Below, in pieces: positions 51,100-61,027 of a DNA stretch of 64,000 nucleotides (position 1 is its first letter; each line of letters opens with the position of its first letter). The notes below the pieces were generated by a model that worked only from the letters and a program-made list of their open reading frames with translations, was not told the DNA's origin and searched no databases. The stretch is taken from NCBI RefSeq assembly GCF_006874705.1, contig NZ_CP035382.1, positions 4,464,001 to 4,528,000 on the forward strand. Reading direction: 5' to 3'. Position numbers and translations under genes: made by a program. The DNA is from Leclercia adecarboxylata (GTDB lineage: Bacteria > Pseudomonadota > Gammaproteobacteria > Enterobacterales > Enterobacteriaceae).

Positions 51100-51375
51100 T
51101 GAGCTTCCTTCAGGTGTCGCCTTCACAGGCGTCTGGGATACTTTCAAAAACAACGAGTTAAGTTTATTTAGACCTTAACTCACTGATCTGCAACTCTTTC
51201 ATAGCACACATAATGGCGGACAATGTGTCACACCCAGTGATTCATGGCCGCACATACTACATGAATTTTAGACTAAATGATTCAACAAGTTTTGTGCAGC
51301 AGCGTTCTGGCATGGATAACCTGAAGCAAACCCATCGGATCGGCTCTCTCGTACAGATGGGGCCGTCAGATTTCG
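51100..51375. other. Non-coding stretch at the yciQ site between rluB and the T6SS-like island
   Basis: E. coli carries yciQ (a large membrane protein gene) between rluB and yciO. Here only about 275 bp precede the Hcp-like gene. I find no yciQ remnant in it. It must contain the rluB promoter. No IS end or tRNA marks the junction. Confidence 0.5.
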
Positions 51376-51747
51376 TTATGCTGTAGGGCGTTCATTCCAG
51401 GCGTCGGTATGCTGAATGTTGCCATCCACTATGCGCCAGGTGATCTTCTCATATTGGATACTGATGCTTTCTACATGATTCATTTTTATCGTTGCCCGAC
51501 AGTTTAACGTTAGGTACAGCGCTGCTTTATAAAGGTAGGGCGTAGAGCTATCCACTTCCTTTTCAATCATCATGGAGGAGTGCTGGCGCGTACCGGTAAT
51601 TTTACCGTTGGCACTGTCTACAGGCAGGTTTATCTCGTGGCTTAACCCTATTATCTCTATGCTTCCTTCGCGATCCTCAACGTCAACAGATCCTTTAATA
51701 TCTGCGCCGCCATCGTCTTTCAGCCACATATAGGGAGGGATTGGCAT
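51376..51747 (-). CDS. Short Hcp-like protein, probably degenerate
   Basis: The 123-residue product is clearly Hcp-like at both ends. The N-terminus has PPYMWLKDDGGADIKGSVDV and the EGSIEIIGLSH stretch. The C-terminus has NHVESISIQYEKITWRIVDG and IQHTDAWNE. Normal Hcp proteins have about 160 residues. The middle segment between the YLYKA strand and NHVES, about 40 residues, is missing without a frameshift. Hcp forms the T6SS tube, so this form could not pack normally; it may be decayed or specialised. AAGGAG precedes the ATG by 8 nt. It is the last gene of a three-gene AT-rich minus-strand set. Confidence 0.7.
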   Translation of the reverse strand: MPIPPYMWLKDDGGADIKGSVDVEDREGSIEIIGLSHEINLPVDSANGKITGTRQHSSMMIEKEVDSSTPYLYKAALYLTLNCRATIKMNHVESISIQYEKITWRIVDGNIQHTDAWNERPTA

Positions 51748-51751
51748 TTTA

Positions 51752-52021
51752 TTAGCTCCTTAATTTTTTGAGTAACTTCATTGTTAAAATATACATAGGG
51801 ATTGCTATTAATAGCATTATAGAAAAATCAATATCGGTAAAAGCATCATACATGGCTTCTGCGTCTTCCTTTCCATAGAAAAACAGCGCCCATCTTGTTG
51901 CAAAACTTTCATTAATATATAACTCTGCATATGGAAGACTGTGGGCTATACAAATCAACAAAAAGATGAAATAAATAAATTTACCTGTTTTACGCGCAAA
52001 TTTTTTTAGTATAACCGCCAT
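51752..52021 (-). CDS. Small two-TM membrane protein, candidate immunity protein
   Basis: This is an 89-residue protein with two hydrophobic segments, about residues 10-33 (GKFIYFIFLLICIAHSLPYA) and 66-85 (FSIMLLIAIPMYILTMKLL). A polar loop between them would face the periplasm, as would suit an inhibitor of a periplasmic effector. The ATG lies inside the 3' end of the Tlde1-like effector frame and follows GGAGG, so it is coupled to it. I recognise no family. The immunity role is inferred from position, overlap and topology only. Confidence 0.55.
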   Translation of the reverse strand: MAVILKKFARKTGKFIYFIFLLICIAHSLPYAELYINESFATRWALFFYGKEDAEAMYDAFTDIDFSIMLLIAIPMYILTMKLLKKLRS

Positions 52022-52514
52022 CGACCACCTCCACCCATCCCCGCGCCATCAAAGACCGCATACAGGGAACCTGTATTAGTGGCGTGCTCATAAGCGCATT
52101 ACGGATCATCGCAAAGTCAGAATTATTGGCGATGGTTATACAGCCTTTTGAAACTGTACCAGGATGCAGCCGGAAGTTGCCGCGTTTGACACCTTCAATC
52201 CATGTGTCATCGTCGATTCCCCAATCATCGCGCTATAATGCAAACCAATCCGATTTGCCAAAGGCGCGTCGACCAAAAAGTCTATTGGCCTCATCGTGTG
52301 TTTCCGTTATTTTCTGAGACAAGTAGTTGCCTTCTTTGCGATCAACTATCCAGTATTTACCGGGAGGGATGGGCCCTAGTTTTGCAATAGCAGCACAGTT
52401 CATATTGTTCCGATATGCTCCTAATCCCGAGTGCGCCATAAAAACACCCACGCCGTACAAATTAAACGGCGCATAGTCTGCCCCATTCAGGATTAACGTC
52501 CCTTGTAGCGCCAT
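51990..52514 (-). pseudogene. Tlde1-like (DUF2778) peptidoglycan effector gene, interrupted by one in-frame TAG
   Basis: The frame starts at a good ribosome-binding site (AGAGG, 7 nt) and reads as a DUF2778 protein, with AHSGLGAYRNN and LGPIPPGKYWIVDR. It stops at TAG (52233-52235) after ...FGKSDWFAL. The same frame continues for about 80 codons beyond with the catalytic L,D-transpeptidase-like motif LHPGTVSKGCITIAN and ends at TAA (51990-51992). One base change from Tyr (TAT/TAC) or Gln (CAG) codons would restore it. Tlde1 effectors cut or exchange peptidoglycan tetrapeptides in target cells. As it stands the product lacks its active site. The 3' end overlaps the candidate immunity gene. Confidence 0.8.
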
Positions 52515-52712
52515 AGATAATCCTCTTTATCTGTAAATATGTGTTCTATTATCGTACATCCGCATATTCAGACAGGGTGAGACTATTCCGGCAAAAGAAT
52601 AATTTTCAGATAATAATAAGATTTTTAATACAGAGGGGAAGAAACGAAGCGTTAATATCAGGGCCATTATATCAGCTAATAAAATGGCCCCATAAGAAAG
52701 GAAACTACACCA

Positions 52713-53333
52713 TTACAAGAAAGGTTTAACGTCCCCTACCCCTTCACGCAGCACAACCGGAGCATCTTCCGTTAAATCGATTACCGTGGTCGGCTGTTGA
52801 CCGAGATAACCGCCGTGAATAATCAGTTCCACCTGCTTCTCCAGACGGTCTTTGATCTCATCCGGATCGGATTCGGTAAAGTCGCTGCCTGGCAGCATCA
52901 GTGAGGTCGAGAGCATCGGCTCGCCCAAGGTCTCCAGCAGCGCCTGAGCAATCGGGTTCGACGGTACGCGCATCCCGATGGTTTTGCGTTTTTCCTGTAG
53001 CAGGCGGCGCGGCACCTCTTTCGTCCCTTTAAGGATAAAGGTGTAGTTGCCCGGGGTGTTATTTTTAATCAAGCGAAACGCCACGTTATCCACGTAGGAA
53101 TAGGTCGATAACTCAGAGAGATCGCGGCACATCAGGGTGAAGTTATGCCCGTTGGGGATGTGACGGATCCGGCAAATGCGTTCCATCGCGTTTTTGTCTT
53201 CAATCTTACAGCCCAGCGCGTAACCCGAATCGGTTGGATAGACGATAACCCCGCCCTTACGCACGATCTCCACGGCCTGATTAATCAAACGCGGCTGCGG
53301 ATTGTCAGGATGGATATAAAAAAATTGGCTCAT
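52713..53333 (-). CDS. yciO: YrdC/Sua5-family protein YciO
   Basis: YciO belongs to the Sua5/YrdC/YciO family, related to the t6A tRNA-modification enzyme. Its own role is not settled; it has been reported to have weak threonylcarbamoyl-AMP synthase-type activity. The 206-residue product equals E. coli YciO. It has the family signatures VYPTDSGYALGC near the N-terminus and the RVPSNPIAQALL core, plus MLSTSLMLPG. Its ATG overlaps the rnm stop by 4 bp, so it is the second gene of an rnm-yciO operon. Confidence 0.95.
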   Translation of the reverse strand: MSQFFYIHPDNPQPRLINQAVEIVRKGGVIVYPTDSGYALGCKIEDKNAMERICRIRHIPNGHNFTLMCRDLSELSTYSYVDNVAFRLIKNNTPGNYTFILKGTKEVPRRLLQEKRKTIGMRVPSNPIAQALLETLGEPMLSTSLMLPGSDFTESDPDEIKDRLEKQVELIIHGGYLGQQPTTVIDLTEDAPVVLREGVGDVKPFL

Positions 53334-54211
53334 ACTTCCCTCTCTTCAATTGGCGTTGGCTGCTCCCAGAGTTGCCACACCGGCTCGACGCCTGCAGGTA
53401 ACCAGAGCTTGCGTCCCAGCTCGATCCAGGGACAAGGCTGATGAAAATCAGAACCCTGGGAGCCAAGGAGGCCGTACTGGCGGGCATACTCAGCCAGTTG
53501 ACTGCGCTCGTTGGGCGCCTGCTGACACTGCGCGACTTCCATCGCGTCCCCGCCGTGTTCGGCAAAGTAGGCCAGCAGACGTTTCAGCCATTTGGCGGAA
53601 AGATCGTACCGCCCAGGATGGGCCAGCACCGCCTTACCGCCAGAATGATGAATGACATCAATAGCTTGTTCTATTGTACACCACTGGGGAGGAACGTATC
53701 CGGTTTTCCCCCGTGCAAGATATTTTTTAAACACATCCGCAATATTATTTGCCTTCCCGGCCTCAACCAGAAAACGGGCAAAGTGCGCCCGGGTCACCGC
53801 GCCGCCTTTGGCCAGACGCAGCGCGCCTTCCCAGGCACCGGGAATATGGGCTTTATCCAGCCTTTCGGCGATCAGTTCTGCGCGCAGCACGCGACGCGCC
53901 TTCTGTTCATCCAGAAACGTGCGCATAGCCGGGTTCTCAATATCGATATTCAGCCCGACAATATGGATCTCATGATTTTCCCAGACAGTAGAAATTTCCA
54001 CGCCTGCTATCAGTGTAAGCGGCAATTCACTGCGGGCAATTTCCGCCCGCGCGGCCGCAATGGCCTCGGTGGTATCGTGATCGGTGATTGCCAGCGTACC
54101 GACGCGCATCTCATGGGCGCGATGGACAAGATCTTCGGGCGTAAGCAGGCCGTCAGAGGCCTGGGTGTGGCTGTGTAAGTCGTAAATCACTGCGTAATTC
54201 GTGTCGCTCAA
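53330..54211 (-). CDS. rnm: 5'-3' exoribonuclease RNase AM (YciV), PHP domain
   Basis: RNase AM is a PHP-domain 5'-3' exonuclease that matures rRNA 5' ends and hydrolyses 3',5'-pAp-type nucleotides. The 293-residue product equals E. coli YciV. It has the metal-binding PHP motifs DLHSHTQASDG, ITDHDTTEA and GVEISTVWENHEIHIVG, with a late histidine in GSDFHQPCPW. The start is TTG (LSDTNYAV), preceded by GGGAG 6 nt upstream and matching E. coli MSDTNYAV; a GTG five codons upstream is less likely. It is divergent from the trp operon. Confidence 0.95.
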   Translation of the reverse strand: MSDTNYAVIYDLHSHTQASDGLLTPEDLVHRAHEMRVGTLAITDHDTTEAIAAARAEIARSELPLTLIAGVEISTVWENHEIHIVGLNIDIENPAMRTFLDEQKARRVLRAELIAERLDKAHIPGAWEGALRLAKGGAVTRAHFARFLVEAGKANNIADVFKKYLARGKTGYVPPQWCTIEQAIDVIHHSGGKAVLAHPGRYDLSAKWLKRLLAYFAEHGGDAMEVAQCQQAPNERSQLAEYARQYGLLGSQGSDFHQPCPWIELGRKLWLPAGVEPVWQLWEQPTPIEEREV

Positions 54212-54287
54212 AGCGGCTCCCGTCACTCATCTTCAATATCTGCGCCGCCATAATAGCGGTATGTGGTGAAATTCTGAAATCCGGGGG

Positions 54288-54322
54288 TTGACATTACGCC
54301 ATCGAACTAGTTAACTAGTACG
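54288..54322 (+). promoter_or_regulatory. trp promoter and TrpR operator
   Basis: TTGACA (54288-54293) and TTAACT (54311-54316) are spaced by 17 bp. The operator CGAACTAGTTAACTAGTACG (54303-54322) overlaps the -10 element and is identical to E. coli trpO. TrpR-tryptophan bound here would exclude polymerase. Confidence 0.96.
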
Positions 54323-54349
54323 CAAGTTCACTCAACGAGGTATCTGAAA

Positions 54350-54394
54350 ATGACCGCACATTTTACTCTGCATGGCTGGTGGCGCACTTCCTGA
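54350..54394 (+). CDS. trpL: trp operon leader peptide TrpL
   Basis: This is a 14-codon peptide, MTAHFTLHGWWRTS, with tandem Trp codons at positions 10 and 11. Ribosome stalling at these codons when charged tRNA-Trp is scarce lets the antiterminator form. The N-terminal half differs from E. coli ([14 protein letters not shown]), but the GWWRTS end is identical, which shows where selection acts. The attenuator hairpin lies 45 nt downstream. Confidence 0.95.
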   Translation: MTAHFTLHGWWRTS

Positions 54395-54439
54395 TTATCG
54401 GGCAGTGTCGTACGTCTGCGTCATGCAAACAGATACCTG

Positions 54440-54463
54440 GCCCGCCACTGAGCGGGCTTTTTT
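54440..54463 (+). terminator. trp attenuator (3:4 terminator hairpin)
   Basis: GCCCGC-N6-GCGGGC is followed by six T, 26 bp before the trpE start. The leader between trpL and this hairpin contains the competing 1:2 and 2:3 pairing segments. Confidence 0.95.
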
Positions 54464-54489
54464 ATGAACAGAATAAAGAGAACAACATA

Positions 54490-56052
54490 ATGCAAACAGC
54501 CAAACCGACCCTCGAACTGCTGACCCGTGAGGCGGCGTATCGCCACAATCCTACCGCCCTGTTCCATCAGGTCTGCGGCGCGCGCCCTGCCACGCTGCTG
54601 CTGGAGTCTGCGGATATCGACAGTAAGGATGACCTGAAAAGCCTGCTGCTGGTCGATAGCGCGCTGCGCATCACCGCCCTTGGCAACACCGTCACCCTGC
54701 AGGCGCTCTCTGAAAACGGCGCAGCGCTGCTCTGTTTGCTGGATGACGTGCTGCCGGCAGGCATCGAGAATGAACATCGCCCGGACCAGCGGATCCTGCA
54801 CTTTCCACCGGTCAGCCAGCTGCTGGACGAAGATGCCCGCCTCTGCTCGCTGTCGGTGTTTGATGCCTTCCGCCTGCTGCAAAATCTGGTGAACGTGCCG
54901 GAACACGAGCGCGAAGCGATGTTCTTCGGCGGGCTGTTTGCCTATGACCTGGTCGCCGGTTTCGAGGAGCTGCCGGAACTTGAACAAGGCAACCGCTGCC
55001 CGGACTACTGCTTCTACCTGGCAGAAACCTTACTGGTGATCGACCACCAGAAAAAATACACCCGCATTCAGGCCAGCCTGTTTACGCCGTTACTGGCGGA
55101 GAAACAGCGCCTTGAACAGCGTATCGCCCAGCTGCAGGAGCAAATGAATGAAGCCCCACCGGAGCTGCCGGTGCAGCGCGTGGAGCAGATGCATTGTGAT
55201 GTCAGCCAGACGGACGATGAGTACGGCGTGGTGGTTCGCCAGATGCAGAAAGCGATTCGCGCGGGTGAAATTTTCCAGGTGGTGCCCTCCCGTCGCTTCT
55301 CCCTGCCCTGCCCGTCTCCGCTGGCCGCCTACGACGTGCTGAAGAAGAGCAATCCCAGCCCGTACATGTTCTTTATGCAGGATAACGATTTTACGCTGTT
55401 CGGCGCTTCGCCGGAGAGCTCCCTGAAGTACGACGCCACCAGCCGCCAGATTGAAATCTATCCGATTGCCGGTACCCGCCCACGCGGTCGTCGCGCCGAC
55501 GGTTCTCTGGATCGCGATCTCGACAGCCGTATCGAGCTGGAGATGCGCACCGACCAGAAAGAGATGTCCGAGCACCTGATGCTGGTGGATCTGGCGCGTA
55601 ACGACCTGGCGCGCATCTGCACCCCGGGCAGTCGCTACGTAGCCGACTTAACCAAAGTGGACCGCTACTCTTTCGTGATGCACCTTGTCTCCCGCGTGGT
55701 CGGCGAGCTGCGTCAGGATTTGGATGTGCTGCACGCCTACCGCGCCTGCATGAACATGGGCACCCTCAGCGGGGCGCCGAAAGTCCGTGCCATGCAGCTT
55801 ATCGCCCAGGCCGAAGGTCGCCGTCGCGGCAGCTACGGCGGTGCGGTGGGTTACTTCACCGCCCACGGCGATCTGGATACCTGCATCGTGATCCGCTCCG
55901 CCTACGTTGAAGAAGGCATCGCCACCGTCCAGGCCGGCGCAGGCATTGTGCTCGACTCGGTTCCGCAGTCTGAAGCTGACGAAACCCGCAATAAGGCCCG
56001 CGCGGTACTGCGCGCGATTGCGACCGCCCATCACGCACAGGAGATTTTCTGA
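54490..56052 (+). CDS. trpE: Anthranilate synthase component I
   Basis: TrpE uses chorismate and ammonia (or glutamine through TrpG) to make anthranilate, the first committed step to tryptophan. The 520-residue product equals E. coli TrpE. It has the tryptophan feedback motif [10 protein letters not shown] at about 34-43, and the catalytic C-terminal domain with [31 protein letters not shown] and [26 protein letters not shown] is the start. The stop TGA overlaps the trpD ATG, giving coupled translation and a 1:1 complex. Confidence 0.98.
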   Translation: MQTAKPTLELLTREAAYRHNPTALFHQVCGARPATLLLESADIDSKDDLKSLLLVDSALRITALGNTVTLQALSENGAALLCLLDDVLPAGIENEHRPDQRILHFPPVSQLLDEDARLCSLSVFDAFRLLQNLVNVPEHEREAMFFGGLFAYDLVAGFEELPELEQGNRCPDYCFYLAETLLVIDHQKKYTRIQASLFTPLLAEKQRLEQRIAQLQEQMNEAPPELPVQRVEQMHCDVSQTDDEYGVVVRQMQKAIRAGEIFQVVPSRRFSLPCPSPLAAYDVLKKSNPSPYMFFMQDNDFTLFGASPESSLKYDATSRQIEIYPIAGTRPRGRRADGSLDRDLDSRIELEMRTDQKEMSEHLMLVDLARNDLARICTPGSRYVADLTKVDRYSFVMHLVSRVVGELRQDLDVLHAYRACMNMGTLSGAPKVRAMQLIAQAEGRRRGSYGGAVGYFTAHGDLDTCIVIRSAYVEEGIATVQAGAGIVLDSVPQSEADETRNKARAVLRAIATAHHAQEIF

Positions 56053-57647
56053 TGGCTGACATTCTGCTGCTCGATAATATCGACTCATTTACCTATAACC
56101 TGGCGGATCAGCTGCGTGCTAACGGTCACAACGTGGTCATTTACCGTAACCATGTCCCGGCCCAGACCTTAATCGACCGTCTGGCCACCATGCAAAACCC
56201 GGTGCTGATGCTCTCCCCTGGCCCGGGTGCGCCGAGCGAAGCGGGCTGTATGCCGGAGCTGTTAACCCGTATGCGCGGCAAGCTGCCCATCATCGGCATC
56301 TGTCTGGGTCATCAGGCGATTGTTGAGGCCTACGGCGGTTACGTCGGCCAGGCCGGTGAGATCCTGCACGGGAAAGCTTCCAGCATTGAACATGACGGCC
56401 AGGCGATGTTTGCCGGGCTGATGAACCCGCTGCCGGTGGCGCGCTATCACTCGCTGGTGGGCAGCAATATCCCGGCGGGCCTGACCATCAACGCCCATTA
56501 CAACGGGATGGTGATGGCGGTACGTCACGATGCAGACCGGGTGTGCGGCATGCAGTTCCACCCGGAATCCATTCTGACTTCCCAGGGCGCACGCCTGCTG
56601 GAACAGACACTCAACTGGGCGCTGCAGAAGCTGGAGCAGACCAACAGCCTGCAGCCGATTCTGGAAAAACTCTATCAGGCGCAGACCCTGAGCCAGCAGG
56701 AGAGCCACCAGCTGTTCTCCGCCGTGGTGCGCGGAGAGCTGAAGCCCGAGCAGCTGGCCGCCGCGCTGGTGAGCATGAAAGTGCGCGGCGAGCAGCCGCA
56801 GGAGATCGCCGGTGCCGCAACTGCCCTGCTGGAAAATGCCGCCCCCTTCCCGCGCCCGGACTATCTGTTCGCGGATATCGTCGGGACCGGCGGCGACGGC
56901 AGCAACAGTATCAATATCTCCACCGCCAGCGCTTTTGTGGCCGCAGCCTGTGGGCTGAAGGTGGCGAAGCACGGCAATCGCAGCGTCTCCAGCCGTTCCG
57001 GTTCGTCGGATCTGCTGGCCGCCTTCGGCATCAACCTGGACATGAACGCGGAGAAATCCCGTGATGCGCTGGACGAACTGGGCGTCTGCTTCCTCTTCGC
57101 GCCTAAGTATCACACTGGATTCCGTCACGCGATGCCGGTGCGTCAGCAGCTGAAAACCCGCACCCTGTTTAACGTGCTGGGCCCGCTGATCAATCCGGCG
57201 CATCCGCCGCTGGCGCTGATTGGTGTCTACAGTCCGGAGCTGGTGCTGCCGATTGCCGAAACCCTGCGCGTGCTCGGTTATCAGCGCGCCGCGGTGGTGC
57301 ACAGCGGCGGGATGGATGAAGTCTCCCTGCATGCGCCAACGCTGGTGGCAGAGCTGAATAACGGCGAAATCAAAAGCTATCAGCTTGAAGCGGCAGACTT
57401 TGGCTTAACGCCGTATCACCAGGAGCAGCTGGCAGGCGGCACCCCGGAAGAAAACCGTGACATTCTGACGCGCCTGTTACAAGGTAAAGGTGAGCCTGCG
57501 CATGAGGCCGCTGTGGCCGCTAACGTCGCCATGCTGATGCGTCTGCACGGCGACGAAGATCTCCAGGTCAACGTGCAAAAAGTGATGGATGTGCTGCGCT
57601 CTGGCGCAGCCTACGACCGAGTGACCGCACTTGCGGCAAGAGGGTAA
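56052..57647 (+). CDS. trpD: Bifunctional anthranilate synthase glutamine amidotransferase / anthranilate phosphoribosyltransferase (TrpGD)
   Basis: This is a fused protein of 531 residues, as in E. coli. Residues 1-190 are the class-I glutaminase TrpG, with the nucleophile cysteine in [11 protein letters not shown] and the His/Glu pair in MQFHPESIL. Residues about 200-531 are the phosphoribosyltransferase TrpD, with the phosphate-binding [19 protein letters not shown] and [13 protein letters not shown]. It follows trpE directly and is separated from trpC by 3 bp. Confidence 0.98.
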   Translation: MADILLLDNIDSFTYNLADQLRANGHNVVIYRNHVPAQTLIDRLATMQNPVLMLSPGPGAPSEAGCMPELLTRMRGKLPIIGICLGHQAIVEAYGGYVGQAGEILHGKASSIEHDGQAMFAGLMNPLPVARYHSLVGSNIPAGLTINAHYNGMVMAVRHDADRVCGMQFHPESILTSQGARLLEQTLNWALQKLEQTNSLQPILEKLYQAQTLSQQESHQLFSAVVRGELKPEQLAAALVSMKVRGEQPQEIAGAATALLENAAPFPRPDYLFADIVGTGGDGSNSINISTASAFVAAACGLKVAKHGNRSVSSRSGSSDLLAAFGINLDMNAEKSRDALDELGVCFLFAPKYHTGFRHAMPVRQQLKTRTLFNVLGPLINPAHPPLALIGVYSPELVLPIAETLRVLGYQRAAVVHSGGMDEVSLHAPTLVAELNNGEIKSYQLEAADFGLTPYHQEQLAGGTPEENRDILTRLLQGKGEPAHEAAVAANVAMLMRLHGDEDLQVNVQKVMDVLRSGAAYDRVTALAARG

Positions 57648-57650
57648 ACA

Positions 57651-59009
57651 ATGCAGACCGTATTAGCGAAAATCGTTGCCGATAAGGCCATCTGGGTTGA
57701 AGCCCGTAAAGAGCAGCAACCGCTCGCCAGTTTCCAGAATGAGGTGGTGCCGAGCAGCCGTCGTTTTTATGACGCCCTGCGGGGTGCGCGCACCGCGTTT
57801 ATCCTGGAGTGCAAAAAGGCCTCCCCGTCGAAAGGGGTGATCCGCGATGATTTCGACCCGGCACAGATCGCCGCCATCTATAAGCACCACGCTTCGGCCA
57901 TTTCCGTGCTGACCGATGAGAAATATTTTCAGGGCAGCTTTGATTTTCTGCCGATCGTCAGCGGGATCGCCCCGCAGCCGATTTTGTGCAAAGACTTTAT
58001 TATCGACCCGTACCAAATCTGGCTGGCGCGCTTTTATCAGGCCGACGCCTGTCTGCTGATGCTCTCGGTGCTGGATGATGAGCAGTACCGTCAGCTTGCC
58101 GCGGTGGCGCACAGCCTGAACATGGGCGTGCTGACCGAAGTGAGCAACGAAGAGGAGCTGGAGCGCGCCATCGCCCTGGAGGCGAAGGTGGTAGGTATAA
58201 ATAACCGCGACCTGCGCGATCTCTCTATCGACCTCAACCGTACACGCCAGCTCGCGCCGCGTCTGGGGGCTGGTGTGACGGTCATCAGCGAGTCCGGCAT
58301 CAACAGTTATGCCCAGGTCCGCGAGCTGAGCCACTTCGCCAACGGCTTCCTGATTGGTTCGGCGATGATGGAGCAGGCCGATCTCGGCGCGGCGGTGCGT
58401 CGCGTCCTGCTGGGTGAGAACAAGGTCTGCGGCCTGACGCGTCCTCAGGATGCCGCTGCGGCCCATGAAGCGGGCGCGATTTACGGCGGGCTGATTTTCG
58501 TTGCGTCTTCCCCACGCAACGTCAGCGAAACCCAGGCGCGGGAGGTGATCGCCGCCGCGCCACTGCAATATGTGGGCGTATTCCGCAATGCGGCCATAGA
58601 GAATGTGGTAGCCCTTGCTGGTCAGCTTTCGCTCGCTGCCGTTCAGCTGCATGGCAGCGAAGATCAGAACTATATCGATGCCCTGCGTGAAACACTGAAC
58701 CCGCAGGTGCAAATCTGGAAAGCGCTGAGTGTGGGCGAGACCCTGCCGCCACGCACGCTGCAACATATCGATAAATATGTTCTGGATAATGGCCAGGGCG
58801 GAACCGGGCAGCGCTTTGACTGGTCGCTGCTCAACGGCGAGAAGCTGGACAACGTCCTGCTCGCCGGGGGCTTAAGCCCGGATAACTGCGTTGAAGCCGC
58901 CAAATCAGGCTGCGCAGGTCTTGATTTCAATTCAGGCGTTGAGTCGCAGCCGGGCATCAAAGATGCTGGCAAGCTGGCTTCGGTGTTCAAAACGCTGCGT
59001 GCATATTAA
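57651..59009 (+). CDS. trpC: Bifunctional indole-3-glycerol-phosphate synthase / phosphoribosylanthranilate isomerase (TrpCF)
   Basis: This is a two-domain TIM-barrel protein of 452 residues (E. coli 453). The N-terminal IGPS domain (about 1-255) has [27 protein letters not shown] and [14 protein letters not shown]. The C-terminal PRAI domain (about 256-452) has the catalytic cysteine in [11 protein letters not shown] and the phosphate loop LAGGLSPDN. The two domains catalyse consecutive steps. The next gene, trpB, starts 10 bp after the stop. Confidence 0.98.
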   Translation: MQTVLAKIVADKAIWVEARKEQQPLASFQNEVVPSSRRFYDALRGARTAFILECKKASPSKGVIRDDFDPAQIAAIYKHHASAISVLTDEKYFQGSFDFLPIVSGIAPQPILCKDFIIDPYQIWLARFYQADACLLMLSVLDDEQYRQLAAVAHSLNMGVLTEVSNEEELERAIALEAKVVGINNRDLRDLSIDLNRTRQLAPRLGAGVTVISESGINSYAQVRELSHFANGFLIGSAMMEQADLGAAVRRVLLGENKVCGLTRPQDAAAAHEAGAIYGGLIFVASSPRNVSETQAREVIAAAPLQYVGVFRNAAIENVVALAGQLSLAAVQLHGSEDQNYIDALRETLNPQVQIWKALSVGETLPPRTLQHIDKYVLDNGQGGTGQRFDWSLLNGEKLDNVLLAGGLSPDNCVEAAKSGCAGLDFNSGVESQPGIKDAGKLASVFKTLRAY

Positions 59010-59019
59010 GGAAGAGAAA

Positions 59020-60213
59020 ATGACCACATTATTAAACCCTTACTTTGGCGAATTCGGCGGTATGTATGTGCCGCAGATCCTGATGCCCGCCCTGCGCCAG
59101 CTGGAAGAGGCGTTCGTGAGCGCGCAAAAAGATCCGCTCTTCCAGGCTGAATTTACCGACCTGCTAAAAAACTATGCCGGCCGTCCGACGGCCCTGACCA
59201 AATGCCGCAACCTGACCGAAGGCACGAACACCACGCTGTATCTGAAGCGTGAAGATCTGCTCCACGGCGGTGCGCATAAGACCAACCAGGTACTGGGTCA
59301 GGCCCTGCTGGCAAAACGGATGGGTAAAACCGAAATTATCGCCGAAACCGGTGCCGGCCAGCATGGGGTTGCCTCGGCCCTGGCCAGCGCCCTGCTCGGC
59401 CTGAAATGCCGCATCTACATGGGTGCCAAAGACGTTGAGCGTCAGTCGCCGAACGTCTTCCGTATGCGTCTGATGGGCGCGGAAGTGATCCCGGTACACA
59501 GCGGCTCGGCCACTCTGAAAGATGCCTGTAACGAGGCGCTGCGCGACTGGTCCGGTAACTATGAAAATGCCCACTATATGCTGGGTACCGCCGCGGGCCC
59601 GCACCCGTTCCCGACCATCGTGCGCGAATTCCAGCGCATGATCGGCGAAGAGACCAAAGCGCAGATCCTTGAAAAAGAGGGACGTCTGCCGGATGCGGTG
59701 ATCGCCTGCGTGGGCGGCGGCTCTAACGCCATCGGTATGTTTGCCGATTTCATCGACGACACCAGCGTAGGGCTGGTTGGCGTTGAGCCTGCCGGTCATG
59801 GGATTGAAACTGGCGAGCACGGTGCGCCGCTGAAGCATGGCCGCGTGGGGATCTATTTCGGCATGAAAGCGCCGATGATGCAGACCGACGAAGGGCAGAT
59901 TGAAGAGTCGTACTCCATCTCTGCCGGGCTGGATTTCCCGTCCGTCGGGCCACAGCATGCGTACCTGAACAGCATCGGTCGCGCCGAGTATGTGTCGATC
60001 ACCGATGACGAAGCGCTGGAAGCATTCAAAACCCTGTGCCGTAAAGAGGGGATTATCCCGGCGCTGGAGTCCTCTCACGCGCTGGCCCATGCCCTGAAAA
60101 TGATCAAAGACAACCCGGAAAAAGAGCAGCTGCTGGTGGTGAACCTTTCCGGTCGCGGTGATAAAGACATCTTTACCGTTCACGATATTCTGAAAGCACG
60201 AGGGGAAATTTGA
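59020..60213 (+). CDS. trpB: Tryptophan synthase beta chain
   Basis: TrpB condenses indole with serine using pyridoxal phosphate. The 397-residue product equals E. coli TrpB. It has Lys87 (HGGAHKTNQ) as the PLP Schiff base, the phosphate loop [13 protein letters not shown], and the conserved glutamate in [22 protein letters not shown] is the start, with GGAAGAG upstream. The stop TGA overlaps the trpA ATG (TGATG). Confidence 0.98.
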   Translation: MTTLLNPYFGEFGGMYVPQILMPALRQLEEAFVSAQKDPLFQAEFTDLLKNYAGRPTALTKCRNLTEGTNTTLYLKREDLLHGGAHKTNQVLGQALLAKRMGKTEIIAETGAGQHGVASALASALLGLKCRIYMGAKDVERQSPNVFRMRLMGAEVIPVHSGSATLKDACNEALRDWSGNYENAHYMLGTAAGPHPFPTIVREFQRMIGEETKAQILEKEGRLPDAVIACVGGGSNAIGMFADFIDDTSVGLVGVEPAGHGIETGEHGAPLKHGRVGIYFGMKAPMMQTDEGQIEESYSISAGLDFPSVGPQHAYLNSIGRAEYVSITDDEALEAFKTLCRKEGIIPALESSHALAHALKMIKDNPEKEQLLVVNLSGRGDKDIFTVHDILKARGEI

Positions 60214-61022
60214 TGGAACGTTACGATAACGTGTTTGCTGAGCTGAAAGCCCGCAAGGAAGGCGCCTTTGTTCCCTTCGTCACCCTGGGGGATCCCTCTC
60301 CTGAGCAGTCGCTGAAAATTATCGACACCCTGATAGAAGCCGGTGCTGATGCGCTGGAGCTGGGCATTCCCTTCTCCGATCCGCTGGCCGATGGCCCGAC
60401 CATCCAGGCCGCTACGCTGCGCGCCTTCGCCGCAGGCGTGACCCCGACCCAGTGCTTTGAGCTGCTGGCGACGATTCGCCAGAAATACCCGACCATTCCC
60501 ATCGGCCTGCTGATGTACGCCAACCTGGTGTTTAACCGCGGCATCGACGAGTTCTACGCCGAGTGCGCGCGCGTGGGGGTGGATTCGGTGCTGGTGGCCG
60601 ATGTGCCGGTCGAAGAGTCAGCCCCGTTCCGCCAGGCGGCGATGCGTCATAACGTCGCGCCAATTTTTATCTGCCCGCCGAACGCCGACGACGAACTGCT
60701 GCGCCAGATCGCCTCCCACGGTCGCGGGTATACCTACCTGCTGTCGCGCGCTGGAGTGACGGGTGCGGAGAACAAAGCCGCCCTGCCGCTGCATCATCTG
60801 GTGGAGAAGCTGGCGGAGTATAATGCTGCACCGCCGCTGCAGGGCTTTGGCATTTCGGCCCCGGAGCAGGTCTCTGCGGCGCTGGGTGCCGGTGCTGCCG
60901 GTGCGATTTCCGGTTCGGCGATCGTGAAAATTATCGAGAACAACGTCAATACGCCTGACAAAATGCTGAGCGAGCTGAAAAGCTTCGCCAGCGCCATGAA
61001 GGCGGCGACCCGTCCACAATAA
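60213..61022 (+). CDS. trpA: Tryptophan synthase alpha chain
   Basis: TrpA cleaves indole-3-glycerol phosphate and channels indole to TrpB. The 269-residue product (E. coli 268) has the catalytic residues Glu49 (DALELGIPF) and Asp60 (SDPLADGP), plus the phosphate site GFGIS and [12 protein letters not shown]. The start MERYDNVF overlaps the trpB stop. It is the last gene of the operon; a hairpin without a clear U-tract follows. Confidence 0.97.
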   Translation: MERYDNVFAELKARKEGAFVPFVTLGDPSPEQSLKIIDTLIEAGADALELGIPFSDPLADGPTIQAATLRAFAAGVTPTQCFELLATIRQKYPTIPIGLLMYANLVFNRGIDEFYAECARVGVDSVLVADVPVEESAPFRQAAMRHNVAPIFICPPNADDELLRQIASHGRGYTYLLSRAGVTGAENKAALPLHHLVEKLAEYNAAPPLQGFGISAPEQVSAALGAGAAGAISGSAIVKIIENNVNTPDKMLSELKSFASAMKAATRPQ

Positions 61023-61027
61023 CAGTA

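Noticed and set aside
56262..57332. 356-codon open frame antisense to trpD
   Set aside because: It lies fully within trpD, with no start signal and no recognised domain.
57663..58766. 367-codon open frame antisense to trpC
   Set aside because: It lies fully inside trpC and has mirror-frame composition (many Arg, His, Gln). No family is recognised.
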